64,000 bases of DNA from Ectocarpus siliculosus (Eukaryota > Sar > Phaeophyceae > Ectocarpales > Ectocarpaceae), in contig FN649735.1 of the NCBI GenBank assembly GCA_000310025.1, forward strand, positions 1,612,222 through 1,676,221, read 5' to 3'. The notes under the pieces are model-generated. The model was not told where the DNA came from and did no database searches. It worked only from the letters and a program-made list of their open reading frames with translations. Position 1 is the stretch's first letter, and the number at the start of each line of letters is the position of its first letter. Positions 45,674 to 59,200 of the stretch are shown in pieces. Made by a program: the position numbers and the translations under genes.

Positions 45674-47851
45674 GAGCGACTCGCTGGTGGAGCCCTTGCC
45701 TATTGCCTTAGATCCAGCGAATCTATCTTGCGAGTGTGGGCTAGCAAGCGGGCAGAGGCAGCGGTGGAACAAAGGCTACCGCCATGTTGGTGCAATCATC
45801 TTCTTTGTGTCTCCTCTTGACGATTGTAGGCTGCTCTGGATATTTCCCAACACGCGATTAATGTAATACAATCTCCTGGGAGTTGGCTTTCACGTCTCGT
45901 TCGGGCTCATACCTGATGCCAACAGCAGGTGCGAGAGAAGTAGGCATCGACCACATCGGGATCTTGTCGCTCTTTCTACAAATATCTCGGTCGCGGCGGC
46001 TGTTGTGTCCAAAACTCTTGTCTGTACTCTCTGTGCGCCGTGCCTTGGAAAACGTGCTTTGTTACATAGGTTTGCTCGCTTGCGATCCTTGGAGCTATCA
46101 TGTCACTGTCGACGACGGCAACACCCCACCCCTGGGTTGGCGCGACGATGGGCTTCCCGCGAGACTTGTCCAAACGTTCCTCTACATGCGCGACGACGCT
46201 GACGACAACCACTACGCTCACCCGGTAATAAAGGGTTGCGCCGCCCGCCCCTAAGTTTTTCTTGGCGCTGCGAGAGGCTAAACCAACCTGTGGCGTGCCT
46301 TTCCTGACGTGATCGAAAGGTGTACTGAATTGTGTGACTTCTGCGTAAGCCAGAGGGCGTGCAAGTGTTGAAAAGGGAGCAGTTTCCCCTTCCGGTAGAT
46401 CGCGCCACAACCTCTCGTGCGGCACCGATTGGCCGTCCCCAGTCGTGTCAAATGTGAGCATTCTCAACCTCTTCTTTGAGTGCGTCCACCACATGCGTGC
46501 TTCGAGAAGGATGCTTGGCCACCACAACTGGCACTTCAGTTTTCACCGTGACAATATCACTCCTCGAACATATCCCGCTGTTGATCAATATATGCTTGCA
46601 TCCCGCGCGCCTTATTTCTCACGAACATATACACACACCCGCGCCCCTCTCGCCTCCCCTACACTGCCAAACCCGCCGGACCACGGCCGCCGCCGCCACA
46701 GCTTGATATGCTTCCGGTGGTGGATCTCAACGCCCAAAAGGTGGTCCACGTCGACAAGCAGGTCGCCGCCCCCAAGGTGCCCAAGGGGTCCGTCAACTAC
46801 CACCGCAACAAGGTCGCCAGCAACACGTACCTCCCGACGCGGTTCCGCTCTGATCCGCCGCGCCCGCTGGAGATCACCCAGCCCGATGGCCCGTCGTTCT
46901 CAGTGGACGGGAGCTTGGTCTCGTGGCAGCGGTGGACGCTGCGCATCGGCTTCAACTATAGGGAAGGGCTAGTTCTTCATGATGTCAAGTTCGACGACCG
47001 TCTAGTGATGTGGCGCGGCAGCCTCGTCGAGATGGCGGTCCCATATGGGGACCCCAAAGAGCCGTTCACGAGGAAGTGCGCCTTCGACGTCGGGGACTAC
47101 GGTTTAGGGTTCTGCACGAACTCACTCGAGCTGGGCTGCGATTGCCTCGGCCATATCCACTACTTCGACGCGACGCTGAACGACAGCCGCGGGCAGCCGT
47201 ACGAAGTCGAGAAGGCGGTGTGCATGCACGAGGAGGACGCGGGACTCCTGTGGAAGCACGTTGAGTACAGGAACGGGCACAACGAGAGCCGCCGGTCGAG
47301 GAGGCTGGTCCTGTCATTCATCGCGACCGTCGTCAACTACGAGTGAGTTGTTAGCCTTCAGTCCGCGGGCTTGAAACGGCAGAGAAGCTGCACAGTTCTC
47401 CGTAGGTCACAACGGAATGCTGACGATGTGGCATCGGTTTTCCATCTCTATATGCTGTCCAGGGTTCAACTGCAATGCGCTGCGCGCTTTGTGTCTGAAT
47501 CACATACTCGGCCTGTCAGTCCGTTCAGCCCACCCTCTACCTAACCAGCCCCTCTCCTCGATGATGCTGCATCGCCCCCCGCGCGTCGTGTCCATATCAT
47601 CCACTGCTGCTCTACTGTCTTGCGTTCCGCGCACCGAAAGGTATCTGTTCTACTGGTACCTGATGCAAGATGGCCGCATCGAGTTCGAGATTAAGCTGTC
47701 GGGCGAGCTTTCGACGAACCTCCTTTCGGAAGGCGAGTCGACCCCGGAGCACGGTGTTATGGTGGCTCCTGGGGTCAACGCCCAGCTCCACCAGGTACGC
47801 GTAACTCCGGTTAAGAAATATCTTTCTCTGTGTGTGGGTCTGTGTGTGTGT

Positions 47852-47891
<40 letters not shown>

Positions 47892-49323
47892 TTTCGGGAT
47901 GGCTGAACCGTTGTGTCACTAATGTTTGCCGCACCACAGTACGTAGTGAACGAACGGCCGCGGGTTTCTCAAATTCCATGATGTTGGCGTTTGTCATGCA
48001 ATCAGCCTTCTTCCGGAACGTCCTGAACATGAAGCGTCCAACTCCATCCGCGACAGAGTACCTTTTCTCACGATGGGGCACCAGCAGTTGTCAAAGCGGC
48101 CCGGCGTCGCGCACGGATCTGAGCACACCCTTCGCCCCCCGCCGCCGTTCCTCCCGTGCATATTTCATTATTCATTGCCCTCTTTTCCCCAAAACCGCGC
48201 CCCCCGCCCCCGCAGCACATGTTCTGCGCTCGCCTCGATATGTCCGTGGACGGCCACAAGAACACCGTCATGGAGGCGGACGTGGTCCGTGTGCCTCGTG
48301 GCGAGGACAACCCCGCAGGCAACGCCTTCCGCGCCCAGTACACCCCCCTCGTCACGGAGAAGCAGGCCCAGCGGGAGGCGAACCCGCGGGCCGCCCGGTC
48401 CTGGTTGATCCAGAACCCTTCCTCGATCAACCCGATCAACGGGAAGTCCGTAGCGTACAAGCTCGTGCCTCAGACATTCGGCCCGACGCACCCGCCGCTC
48501 ATGACGGGAGAGGACAGCGCGGTCACCGCCCGGGGCGAGTTCGCGACCAAGGCTCTCTGGGTTACGCCGCACCGGGATGATGAGCGGTGGCCGGCCGGCG
48601 ATTTCACGGTGCAGAGCACCGGCGGGGAGGGACTCCCCGCCTGGACGAAGCACGACAGGTGAACACAAAACACTATTCTTCGCGTGTTGTTGTGACACGT
48701 TCGTGACGACGGTCGAAGGTTTGGAGGGCCGGGGCGGGCACGTGGTAGAGGGAACCTTCTCTTGTCAGTGCTGTGTTGTGGAGGCTCTGCGTGCATGGCG
48801 AAGCCGTCTCTCCGTGTCTTCGGATCATTGGTGATCATTAACGAGTTTGCCGGCGAAAACCCGTCATCGCACCGACACCCGAACCCGCACTACTCCACCC
48901 ACGTACTCCCGGGCATTCGTTGTGAAAGTTCTCCAAACCGCATGAATTGTTGACAGTGATGCTTCTTAAGCTTTCCGAACCCGAAGCCAAGTGAAATCTG
49001 GAGCTACACCATTCTCGGCAAGGACTGCACGCCCACCCAGCAATGCCAATGCAAGAGAGCGTGATACACGTAGGAATCCGGTAGCGCACACATCTCCTGA
49101 TCCCCTCTCCGCGTGTTGGCGCAGGAACGTCGAGGGCGAGGACGTGGTCTTGTGGCACTCTTTCGGACTCCTTCATGTGCCCCGGGTAGAGGATTTCCCC
49201 GTCATGCCGTGCGAGTCGACGGGCTTCACCCTCAAGCCCGACGGGTTCTTCTCGGGCAACCCGACGATTGATCTCGCGCCGAGCGCAGGCGGGGACGGCA
49301 AGAGCAAGTGCTGCTCGCACTGA
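43996..49323 (+). CDS. Copper amine oxidase (TPQ primary-amine oxidase), copy A
   Basis: Oxidatively deaminates primary amines to aldehyde, ammonia and H2O2 using copper and a self-made topaquinone. Exons: 43996-44027, 44223-44382, 45325-45553, 46070-46224, 46702-47342, 47641-47794, 48216-48658, 49125-49323; phases close to 670 codons, normal for the family. The TPQ tyrosine is Y405 in TVVNYEY (split by intron 5). Copper ligands are H456 and H458 (HQH, split by intron 6) and H622 in GLLHVPRVEDFPVMP. The catalytic base is D321 in AFDVGDYGLG, followed by NSLELGCDCLG. The N-terminus has the HPLDQLSAAEI start of the family; no signal peptide and no SKL-type end (it ends KSKCCSH). Relative to copy B, the upstream ATG is GTC here, so the first available start is 43996. 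The substrate cannot be told. Confidence 0.93.
45556..45672 (+). repeat. (GA)n and (ACAG)n microsatellites in intron 3 of amine oxidase A
   Basis: GA dinucleotides with two CTGA interruptions, then about ten ACAG tetranucleotides, starting right after the GTGAGA donor at 45,554. The corresponding intron of copy B (57,383-57,902) lacks them. Confidence 0.95.
47841..47888 (+). repeat. GT and CT microsatellites in intron 6 of amine oxidase A
   Basis: Short GT run followed by about 14 CT units. It is absent at the same place in copy B and therefore arose after the duplication or was lost there. Confidence 0.9.
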
Positions 49324-50850
49324 TTTCGGAGTGCTGCTTGCCAGGACACGAGCACCAGGCAGCACTTGACGTGGGGTGTGTATGGTGCGCTTATTTTCCT
49401 GGTGTGAGTCGGGGCAGGATACAAAAAACGCCGGTTTTGTGCCATCTTGAGTCTCGATTTCTTACAACTACGCTTTCACCACCGCGAGCACAGGCTATCA
49501 CATAACAGGGAATAGTGAATAGGATCCATCGCTGAGCTGTGTTTCTTTATCCTACTGTCAAATTCGTAACGTAAGCCTCACTATCTGAACGGGATATTTC
49601 TCGTTTGCGGGCACCTACTGATGTCCTTGAGTTGTGTCGAAGTTCTGTACATGTATATATATCTGAACAACGGATGGGAGCGGGGTGCGGGGCAAAGGGT
49701 AATGACGGTACAGGGAGGGTCCTGTTTTTGTGCCCATTTTTTTAGGCCGGTTGTCCTGTTCAAGGCCGATGAAATCGCATAGCATACATTGATTTTCAAT
49801 TTTTCTCATTCTCTTAATAGGGTCCGGTGCCCCGTAGGAGGCCGGTGTTTTCCCTGAGACCATAGTGGCCTTAAACAGGGACCTATACTGTAGATACTGC
49901 TGTGATGCGATCGGCAGGCGTGGGATACGGTCGCCACGAATGCGATGCGTCTCTCACCGGGTTATGTGCTGGTCTTCGGACAACCTAGTTTAGCCCTGCC
50001 TTGATTTGGTGACAATTTCTATTTGTATTTTAGTGCGGTGTTTAGTGGTGCGAGGTAAGCGGGCGCGCGTTTGATGACGTGTACGAGCGTGGAATCGATC
50101 AAGTTTTCATACTATGTTTTTCTGCGCTGTTGGGTTCGACATGGCGGGCGCCCCATCGGAGATTGGGGTGGCGAAAGCACAAGTTGCGTCACGTGGGCGT
50201 TAGTGCGGGGGTTACAGCAGGCAACGCTCTTGCGAACATCAGATGTAGGTACGTAGGCGTTTCGTCAGACTTGCGCAGAGGGATGTGCCGCGTTCGCTTG
50301 CAGTAGTCTCGAACGGGGTGACAACAAATGTACAATACTTGAGTGATCCGCTCGCCCTCATCCATCACAGGGAAGGTTGACGTCCGGAACTCGATTTGGG
50401 AGGAAGGCCACCTGGAGAAAATTCGTGTCTGGCATCGATCATTCATCGAAGTTCAGCAAGCAGAAGAGGGTAGTAAACCACTATCACATGGGTACGTGGT
50501 TTGCATTGTGTACTTGCATACAGCCATATCTTCCCTCAACAGGGTAGAGCGAAAGGCGGTAGTGAACTCTGTAAATTTCATTCTGAAGACAGCGATGACC
50601 ACGAATTACAAGAATCAATCGGACAAACAACGTAGGCTCGAGGTACATCAGAAAACGGTCAGGAAAGGCTCTTCTTTCCATTCTCAAATTGCTAGCGAAG
50701 GATTGAGGTCTCCCTGTCGCTGTCGGTAGGATACCCTTTCAACGGCTCCTGCCGAAGGCTACACAGGTTCCAAGATGAGCAGCGCGCTCAGGGACGCGGG
50801 GGCGGGGAAAGATGCTGAAGCTCAAGGGCACCGGATAAACCACATGTCAT

Positions 50851-53179
50851 GGACCTTCTGGTGTATTGTTAACTGCCCTGTCCCGGTGCGTGAAGGAGGA
50901 CTACCCTGACGCTGCCTTGACGACGAGTGTTTGTATGCATAGAACGGATGGAGAACTTGGCTACAAGAACAGGTGCTCCGTCAAGAAGCCCACGCTAAAA
51001 CCTATTTAGGGTACGCCATAGAGAAAAGAAAAAAACGAGTTTCGGCCAAACAAGCTAGACGTTCGATAACTTGTGGTCAGTTCAGCCGCTCGGTGGCGGA
51101 AGGCTAGTCTATAGACTATATATTCTCGTCTTCTTACGTATAGTCTATGCTTCCGGATCTGGAGCATAGCTCCAGAGCACGCCCAGCCTTGCCTTCACAG
51201 ACAGCCAAGTTTGCTATCCAGCCCGACAGCCCAGGTGCCACCTTCGATATACACGCTGCCACCAGCTTCACGTCTGTACCACCGACTGAGAACCGAGAGG
51301 GAGCACGTGCGGCAGTTGTGCTGTAATTGTACATACACTACGGGGAACGATTGGCCCCCCGCCCCCCAATGGGGCGGGCGGCCAGCATGCGTGGGATGGG
51401 TGCGACGGTTCGATAAGCAGGGGAAGTAGACGCAATGATGACATCGCTTCGGAAAAAGGGTACTCGAAGTCGTCTTCGTTAGGTAGACGATGTAATGTCG
51501 GTACGTATACGTCTGTCCGTTGCGTAGATCAGTGTTCTGCAAAATAAAATGAACACGAAAGGGACTTTCGTGGAATGAATGGTCGAGGCCCGATCACAAA
51601 ACGTGAAGCGGACAGAAGACGGGGGTGGGGAATAATCTGAGGAGGGAATGGGGAAAACAAAAAAGACGCCGTATGAAAGCGATAAAGGCAAGGGGCCGTT
51701 GTCAGCGGTGGCCCTGTATGCGGGGATGAAATTCGCGGCGGTGTGGTATCCGTCCGTGCGAGTGGTGGTTGTGGCGAGCGAGATGGCGGACGTAGTGAAT
51801 CCGTGTAATCACACAGAGGATTGTGCAGAAGTAAATCGCCCCGCCGCCAGCCGGTCGGGTTCCGGTTACCCTATGGAAACTTCTCTTGCCTAGCAAACAG
51901 GAAGAAGTCTCGAAAAAGGGGGAGGAATGTGGAGACACCTTCATAAAGAAAGGTACTATCTCCCCAACGTCTGTGGAGGACGATCCTTCTTTTCACAGTT
52001 AGTTGGGAAATCCGGAAATATAAGGAAGGCCGGGTTGTTTTTAAAGACGCTTAGAAATCGATTCACCTTGCATATATGACAATTTTTTCATGCTCGGACG
52101 GGATGGGTGGTCAAAGGAAGAATATCAAATAAAGGGGATGATAAGTTCATCATCCCCTCCCGTGAGCAAATTAGCTCCGATACTGATCTCCCGAGAAAAT
52201 GGTTCGTAAGGAAGGGGTGTGTGTGTCGTATTTTCTCTCGTACGCGCCAAAATATATATGAATGTAGTTTTCTTGTTTATATTTTTGAAATATGTTTTTG
52301 GTGACATACGCTACGTGTACAGCCACATATTGAAGTATCTTGAACAGTTCTTTGGTGTTCGCCGGGACCAAACATTCAGGGCGGCAACAACGAGCAAGTT
52401 GGACGGGAAATAACGAAAAGGGAAGACAATATTTCATTCAGAAAATGTGCTTTATTCAGGTGAACGTCTTTTCCAGCTTCGTGCCCTTGGTATGCTGTGC
52501 ACAGTCTTCACCCTCCACCCTTTCCTTTCAGCGTAATACTGAGCTGCAGGCAAGGGCGCCTGGCGCCCGAGCCTGGAGACCTTGTATATATAACATGATT
52601 TTGGTTCTCAAGTATGAAAATCTCCCCGCACACAGTCTACATATGGTCTGGCTCGCTCTCACTCACTTGTGCAAGAGAGCAGGAACTCCAGGTGGTACCA
52701 GACGCCATTAACGCTATAAGGTTGCGGCATTCTTGCTAATGAAGTGATGTGGCGGCGCCTCTCCTCCCCTGTCGGTAGTCTGGAACGGCGCGTTACACAA
52801 ACCACAGACCGCAGACCGGCACAATCAACCGCAAAGCAGACCAAGATCAACAAATCCCTCTGGCGATGACCACACTCCCCCCTCTGTGAATCACCGTCAA
52901 CCCCTACAACTCAACACCAACTATGCATAGCTGGCTTGACTACTGCTAGCCTGCTGCAGACTGAGGACTGCAGGAAAAAGTCGAGCAGGCCAACCGGTGA
53001 AGTTGCCACCCCAACCGTCGAAACTAAAGTGCCAAATAGACGGAGGCACAATGCGCTTCGCTCGCCGAAACGCCTCTTTCAATTTGTGGAGCGCCGCGCC
53101 AAACTGCTGGACCATACGTTGGGCAACAGGCCACAGGTAAGACGTAAGACCATCGTTGTGCGGCCGTCACGCAAAGAAT
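50851..53179. other. Spacer between duplication units A and B
   Basis: About 2.3 kb without a supported gene. It has a cluster of palindromes at 51,097-51,176 (for example TAGTCTATAGACTA at 51,105 and a TCTGGAG/CTCCAGA stem near 51,158) and AT-rich stretches near 52,010-52,340. Open frames are short and unrecognised. Confidence 0.45.
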
Positions 53180-53251
53180 AAGGAGAACCTGGGAGAACGC
53201 TGGTCCACGGTGCCCTCGCGGCCTTCAACACCAAGGACTCAATCCTATAGC

Positions 53252-56200
53252 ATGTCCGCGAGCGGCAAGTCCCCGTCCAGACAGCAACTCTACTGCCATC
53301 TCCAACAGCCAGGAAGAAACATGTCGTCTACCCACCCCCTCGATCAGCTCAGGTGAACACGGCTGCTCTGTATACACGTAACGAGGACTCGTGTAGCGGG
53401 ATTCCTGACGTCCTGCTCAAAATGGATCAACGGCCAATCCGGGGGGCGGGGGTCGATTGTGTAGTAACAAGTCATGCAAAAAAACTGTTCATGGTTGTGT
53501 TGTATAGGATTTAGAATGGTGATGCAGCACATGACCTCTACATCACCTCTCTTGTTTGCTTCAGTATGGTTTTTTCATGTTTGGAGGCGGGAAGCTTGTT
53601 GTCAGACGCGCGGAAGAGAAAGGTTGACTCAGGGCCTTGGTGTATTAACGAGTGCGCCGGGCATGCTAGCCCATGCACCACAGCAGAAGGGGGACCGCCC
53701 CTCTACCAACACATACCGCTATGATTCACGAAACCCCCTAGCTAGATCTCCATAGATCAGTATCGAGTACACAGTATCCCCCTACTCTGTACTCCATATG
53801 ATCTAAGAAACTCTTCAATCATCACTATAGGTAAAAAGGCGATAGTCAATGCCAAACAAACAACTTAACAGTCGTTCATCATGCCATCCACTCAAACCTC
53901 ACAATACCGTATAATAGTAGTTCTGTGACCTCCCCTGAACCTTACGATGCCAAACGCATTTTCCCTCAGCATACAGTCTCCTCAAGAAGGTTCGTCAAGG
54001 ATGAATCAAATCTAAAATCCAAAACACAGAAATAAATGCAGTCAAGATGAAGAAATACCCCAATGTGTACATACGGAAACACCAAGGAAACCCTACGACT
54101 TACTGCGGATACCTAAATATGAACCGATATTCAACAACCTCCCCCGCCGGGATATCCTTCCTCCAACATGAAAGATCCAATCAAGCCTTCAAGGCTATAT
54201 ACGTGTGGTACGAGAAGAAGCTAAAATCCAAACATCAAACATCAACCCGTGCAAGCCAACACACTGCTTGTTGTACTGCAGCGGGGGTCATGGTAAGACA
54301 TCCCCCCCCCATGATTGTCGATGGCAGTGCAACCAGCAGTGATTCTGCATGATCGTGTTTTGGAGGCGGGCAGCTTGTTGTCAGAAGCGCAGAGAAGAAA
54401 GGTTGACTCAGGACCTTGGTATATTAACGAGTGCGCCGGGCATGCTAGCCCACAGCAGAAGGGGGACCGCCCCTCTACCAACACATACCGCTAATGATAC
54501 ACGAAACCCCCTAGATCTCCGTAGATCAGTATCGAGTGCAGAGTACCCCCAAACATTTCACTGCGTTATACATAAACCTACAACAGCAATGAAAGTATAG
54601 GTTTTGCTAGTACTACACGAAATCCTATGCAACAAACGTCTTCACAGAACAGGAGGGAAGAAAAATTCGGACTGGGGCAAGGGTGCCCGAAAAATGTTGT
54701 CCCTTCCGATTATTTTCTTTTTTCCCCTTGTTTTTGAGCTATTTTTTCATCGTATGCATTCAAAAGTGCACGCATCAACCCTGTTGAACGTGTCGTACCG
54801 AGATCAAACGCTATCTGTGACACTAAAATGCCCATTAAATGCCGGAGCTAAGAACGTGTCGTTGGCACACGACAGTCATCCACATCGTCCACACCACATC
54901 TACCCTCGAATCAAGTTTCAGTGATTCCAAAAGCCGGGAGTAGCATCCCGCCTCCACGCGCGGGTATGAAGAACCCGCTCGATGGAAACCGCGGAACGCC
55001 TTTCATGTAGGAGCTCAAAATACAATTAGATGAGATGAGAGTGTTATGTGGTATCGCCTATGCCGCCGTTCCGCCTACCACTTTCCGACATTCAGTCTCT
55101 CTCTCACGCACAGTACGCGAGCTAAACCGCCGTTTCGGGGTGCGTTTACGCCCCCTCGAGCGTACGTCAGGCTCCTCTTCCTTCTCCTGCTCCCCTCTTC
55201 CTCCTCCTCTTCATCCCCTCTTCCTCTTTTTCTCCCCCGTACCCCGACCCCTACCCCCTTCCCTCCCTCTTCCTCACTGCCCTCTCGCCCTCTTCGCTCA
55301 AGTCCGAGGCTACCTCTTCTATACACCGGAAACATACTGGCTAAAATATTGCGCCGCAACAGCCTGGGCTAGGCATACGCACCCCGATGAGGGTGCGCTG
55401 ACCATGCGAACCCCACTGAGGGTGCGCTGACCATGCCCTCCTTCTCGTTGTTTATACTACACGCATACAGACGCGGCGAGCGCCCTCGCGCGCACACGGC
55501 GGCTATAGGGGGCACGCAGATGAATAATAACCTTACAGGACACGGTGGCCCTTTCATAAGTACGGGGGGGTGGTCACTTCGCACCTTCCCCCAAAAAACA
55601 ATTCCCCCATAAGAAAAGGGTACCTAGGTGTGCATTATTGTTTTATGAGGCACCTTGGCTAGGGGAGGGGGCAGGATGTCAGGGATCCCGCTATTATGCG
55701 CAGTGGCCCCCTTGTGTACATGCCCCGTGGGTTACCGTATACGACACAAGATAACATACGCCCTGAACCGATATTCAAAGCTCGATTACGCCGCGACGAA
55801 GAGGACGCAACGATACATTTTCGGAAAGCTTTCGACGAGACGGCTTCAAATCCGCCATTTCGGCGCTGTGACGCTTTCTGCTGTTGAGAAATTGAGCTTT
55901 GAAAATTGGTCCAGTGTATTCAACTTGTGTCGTATTCAGTAGGCAATAAATCGGTGATGGCATTGAATTGTCCAGAGAGCATGGTCACGAGGCTCGACGA
56001 TTGGAGTACCAACAGGATGCGTGCGTTCCGGTTGCCCAAATTTATTTTCAACTCGGCTGCTGTTGCTGTGCTGTTCTGTTCACCTACAGCGCCGCCGAGA
56101 TAACGGCCGTCGCAACAGCGATCAAGGAGAGCGATTATGACGGGAAGCCGGAGCCCCCCGCGGTGCCTCGCTTCAACGTCATCACGCTGGCCGAGCCTGC

Positions 56201-59200
56201 CAAAGCCGACCTCTTAGAAGCCCCCCTCTTGTGTCCGAGGAAGGCCCAGGTATGTATGTACACCCTGGCTCCGATACCCCCATAGTCCAAACTGCCCGCG
56301 TGGGGCGTGTATCGCTGGGAATCGTATCAGGTACCGAAATCTTGGAATGGACGGACCTATGGAGGTGTTCGCGCTCTTCGGAGTAATCCCCCGTCGGTTG
56401 CACCGATCGGTGTTATCGCTCGAGCCGAGTTGCGAAATCATTATTAACGTGCGGCTTCGGGCGTGAGCTTGCGTGCTACCGGCTACGGGCCCCTTGTTGG
56501 TCTGTAACGGTTACTCGCTCACTCGGCGTTTGCTTGGTGTGTGTGTGTACCTGGCCGTGAACCCTGTTCCGTAGCGCTGCTGATGCGCTGTCCCCAGCGA
56601 GCGCCTCCGGTTTTATTCAGTATCTATCGCACCTATCGGGGTCATCGCAGGTGCCTGTACAGAACACCGTAGCACCAGCAAGGCCGCTATGGCTTACTTT
56701 GCGTATCACCTACATATATCGTTATCGCACCGGGGGTGCCTTCGAACAACTTATCCATTGTACTTGTATTTCCGCACTAGTGCTGAGGTTTTCCCACCCA
56801 TCAGGATTATGGCACCGCACCAGGGTGCGATAGAAAACCAAAGAAAGAAAAAATTGAAAGGGGGTCGCACCCGATGCACTCGTTGCGTGTGGTTTCGGCA
56901 CGGTTGAAACAACCCTCCTGGGTAGGGCAGAGTGCATCTGTATTCCACCACGGCCGCGCTTGGAAGGCCTGGGAGAACTTTCCGTGTAGACGATAATATT
57001 CCAACCCTCCCTCCGGAAGGCACCCGTGGGCGCCGGCGAAAATACTTGGATATAAGCATCTGTCTTCTTCTTTCCATCCCAAAACTCCCACCACTATATC
57101 TCTCGCCTTGAGGTCGACGCCCTCGACATTTGGTCCCGCACGCTCGTGGAAAGGTCATATTCATGGTGTCGGAATCCACGGCGGCGTATGAGGCACTCAC
57201 GGAGATCACGACGGCGTCCGGCCGCGATCCGCCCGTGGCCTCGGTGGTTTCTTGCGAGCCGCTGGGCCAAGGCATCCAGCCGCTGCTGTCGCCCGGCGAT
57301 TGCGATCTCGCGGAGAAGATCGTCAAGCTTGACGCCGGGGTGGCGAAGCTGTTGCAGGAGCGATACGGGGTAACGGACCTCGGTGAGGTTTGTTTCAGCT
57401 GAAAGTTCGATCCGGCAATGCTGGTGGAGCCCTTGCATCTTTGTTTTAAGATGAAACCATGTGCTGTATTTAGCGAGTGTCGCTCGCTGGAGGGTAGCAA
57501 GCGAGCAGAGGTGGCGATGGGATAGATGCTACCGCGATTTTGATGTAGCATGCACGGCCTTCGGATCTCCTCTCTACGTTTGTAGCCGTTCTGGGAATTG
57601 TCCAATAAGGCGGTTATTTTGTGTCTTGGGTCTGAATAATGTAGACGCGGGTATTCGAGTACATATTTTGGGGTTTGGTACGGCTATTCTGCGACGTTCG
57701 CCATTATATTGGGTCAGTGGAAGAAGGGGATCCCATCTCATACCTGAAGACGCCAACAGCATGAGCGCGAAAGAAGTAGGCAGCGTTCACATCAGGATCT
57801 TGCCGCTGTATGTACCCGTCTCTCGGTTGTGGCGGCTGTTGTGTCTAGAAAGCCCGTCCGTACGCTCTGTTCGCCGTGCTTTGAAAACGTGGTGCCTCAC
57901 AGATTTGCTCGTTATCGACCCGTGGAGCTATCACGCCACGGTAGACGACCGCAGCGCCACTCCTCTGGGTTGGCGCGACGACGGCCTTCCCGCGAGACTG
58001 GCTCAAACGTTTCTATACATACGCGACGATGCCGACGACAACCACAACGCTCACCCGGTAAAAAGGGTAGCGCCGCCCGGCCTCTTCCGTAGTAGATTTA
58101 CTTCAGTAACGGTAGACCTCGATTTTCTTGCTGTGTACTTGAATGCCTGCGCGAGGATAAAACCAACCTGTCGGCGTGCTTTCCCCCGACACGATCTAAG
58201 GGCGCGTTGAGTATCTACCACTCGTGCGACAGCCAAGAACGTGCCAGGGGTGAATGAATAACGCCAGCTGTCAAGTAGAACAGGCCACAACCTCTTTCTC
58301 GACACCTGCTGACCAGATTCGCTCGTGAGTATTCTCAAACTGTTCTTTAAACGTGCCACGTGCTTGCAATGAGGAGAAAGGAGGCTTGACCAGCACAGCT
58401 CGCATTCTAGCTTCTTACGAGGAACCGCTTCTGCAACACCTGCTGTACAAAATTCCCATTTTCATCCCCGCCGCATGCCCTGTTCCTCATGCACGGGCAC
58501 ACACCGCGCCCTTCCCGCCTCCCCGACGCCACCAACCCCGCCGGACCATCGCCCCCGCCGCCACCGCAGCTTGATATGCTTCCGGTGGTGGATCTCAACG
58601 CCCAAAAGGTGGTCCACGTCGACAAGCAGGTCGCCGCCCCCAAGGTGCCCAAGGACTCCGTCAACTACCACCGCAACAAGGTCGCCAGCAACACGTACCT
58701 CCCGACGCAGTTCCGCTTTGATCCGCCGCGCCCGCTGGAGATCACCCAGCCCGATGGCCCGTCGTTCTCAGTGGACGGGAGCTTGGTCTCGTGGCAGCGG
58801 TGGACGCTGCGCATCGGCTTCAACTACAGAGAGGGGTTAGTCCTTCATGACGTCAAGTTCGACGGCCGTCCGGTGATGTGGCGCGGCAGCCTCGTCGAGA
58901 TGGCGGTCCCATATGGGGACCCCAAAGAGCCGTTCACGAGGAAGTGCGCCTTCGACGTCGGGGACTACGGTCTAGGGTTCTGCACAAACTCACTCGAGCT
59001 GGGCTGCGATTGCCTCGGCCACATCCACTACTTCGACGCGACGCTGAACGACAGTCGCGGGCAGCCGTACGAAGTCGAGAAGGCGGTGTGCATGCACGAG
59101 GAGGACGCGGGACTCCTGTGGAAGCACGTGTATACCAGCGGGCACAACGAGAGCCGCCGGTCGAGGAGGCTGGTCCTGTCATTCATCGCGACCGTCGTCA

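Larger units (their letters stand above)
43850..50850 (+). repeat. Segmental duplication, unit A
   Basis: Colinear with unit B (about 53,180-62,305). Similarity starts before exon 1 (CCACGGTGCC, GGCCTTCA, AAGGACTC) and goes through all exons and introns into the 3' flank. Flank landmarks are GATCCA near 49,525/61,129, TTTGATGACGTGTACGA near 50,072 (one mismatch in B), and CTCCTGCCGAAGGC near 50,745 and 62,217. Exons are most alike, introns less. Borders are approximate, read by eye. Confidence 0.8.
53385..55700. mobile_element. Insertion of about 2.3 kb in intron 1 of amine oxidase B
   Basis: In copy A intron 1 is 195 bases. In B the same flanks (ACGGCTGCT..TGTA near 53,360 and GTGTACATGCCCCGTGGGTTAC near 55,715) are about 2.3 kb apart. 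The inserted DNA holds two direct repeats of about 200 bases, a pyrimidine-rich tract at 55,180-55,300 and no recognisable gene. It may be a composite of non-autonomous elements. Exact ends are not seen. Confidence 0.6.

Noticed and set aside
45494-45820. Frames of repeated Glu-Arg or Ser-Leu and Thr-Asp-Arg-Gln
   Set aside because: Direct translation of the intronic GA and ACAG microsatellites of amine oxidase A.
48168-48698. - strand open frame opposite amine oxidase exon 7, also present at 59983-60678
   Set aside because: Antisense shadow of a GC-rich exon. It appears in both paralogues only because the exon is duplicated.
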